Source: Verrucomicrobia bacterium ADurb.Bin118 (GTDB lineage: Bacteria > Verrucomicrobiota > Verrucomicrobiia > Limisphaerales > MWDV01). Taken from it: a stretch of 45,358 bases of DNA. Below are positions 45,314-45,358 of this stretch, piece by piece; positions within the stretch are counted from its first letter, which is position 1, and each line of letters begins with the position of its first letter. The notes under the pieces were generated by a model. It saw only the letters and a list, made by a program, of their open reading frames with translations. It made no database searches and was not told the DNA's origin. The stretch is taken from the NCBI GenBank assembly GCA_002070715.1, contig MWDV01000134.1:1-45358 (forward strand), written 5' to 3'. The translations under genes and the position numbers were made by a program.

Positions 45314-45358
45314 ATGAGTACACCCATCATTGATCGCGATCTAACCCAACAAGCTCCT
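45314..45358 (+). CDS. Start of a further gene, cut by the window edge
   Basis: ATG 45314 opens fifteen codons (MSTPIIDRDLTQQAP) to the window end, 22 bases after the mini-protein stop, on the same strand. The DLTQQAP string resembles the beginning of DUF5069 proteins, but this is too short for a firm call. If real, it belongs to the nsrR transcription unit. Confidence 0.4.
   Translation, partial: MSTPIIDRDLTQQAP

Noticed and set aside
1-45358. tRNA, rRNA, CRISPR array, transposase or prophage genes
   Set aside because: I looked for cloverleaf ends, spaced direct repeats and transposase-like proteins on both strands and saw none that could be supported.

Overview
The window is about 45 kb of GC-rich chromosome with no ribosomal RNA or tRNA gene that I can see. 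It probably comes from the phylum Verrucomicrobiota, in the Limisphaerales/Pedosphaera direction. That is inferred from gene style: pseudopilins with a [17 protein letters not shown] leader and an H-X9-DG tail, a PEP-CTERM protein, very long LamG/Ig secreted proteins ending in FRL-type tails, an actinobacterial-type xylose isomerase, and a GH78 rhamnosidase. No taxonomic search was possible.

Layout. 1-10 kb: the N-terminal part of a DUF5009/HGSNAT-like membrane acyltransferase, an L-arabinose/L-fucose isomerase family enzyme, a 6-phosphofructokinase, DNA polymerase III alpha (dnaE) and a DsbD/ScsB thiol-disulfide transporter. 10-14.6 kb: a tightly coupled operon luxE-like / MFS transporter / luxC-like, both junctions being ATGA overlaps, followed by queD. 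No luciferase genes are present. 14.6-28.5 kb: a secretome block with two pseudopilins, a PEP-CTERM protein, a small membrane-anchored unknown, a 1319-residue protein with four LamG modules, and a 1842-residue fusion of LamG/Ig modules to a YncE-like propeller and a phosphoesterase. Hairpin-rich repeats lie between these genes. 28.5-35.5 kb: sugar and amino-acid metabolism (xylA, ilvD, a cupin, and a convergent alpha-L-rhamnosidase). 35.6-45.3 kb: a redox/central-metabolism block with a six-cysteine mini-protein and a DUF3088 protein divergent from a full pyruvate dehydrogenase operon (pdhA, pdhB, E2, E3) followed by an AhpD-like protein. Next come a ModF-like double ABC ATPase, a hemerythrin, an NsrR-type Rrf2 regulator, and a second copy of the six-cysteine mini-protein.

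The most interesting reading is that the last 10 kb form one nitric-oxide/redox-responsive unit. The same palindrome (ATGTAT-N5-ATACA) lies in front of the pyruvate dehydrogenase operon and between the divergent hemerythrin and nsrR genes. In the two best promoter predictions it covers the -35 box in the same register. E3, E2 and AhpD are three of the four parts of the peroxynitrite/peroxide reductase chain known in mycobacteria, and the six-cysteine mini-proteins lie beside both operator regions. This is inference from sequence only.

Other items worth attention are the luxE-MFS-luxC operon without luciferase, the giant fusion protein whose junction can be placed at an FRL tail, and a pair of 46-nt inverted elements whose hairpin stems differ in sequence but keep their pairing.
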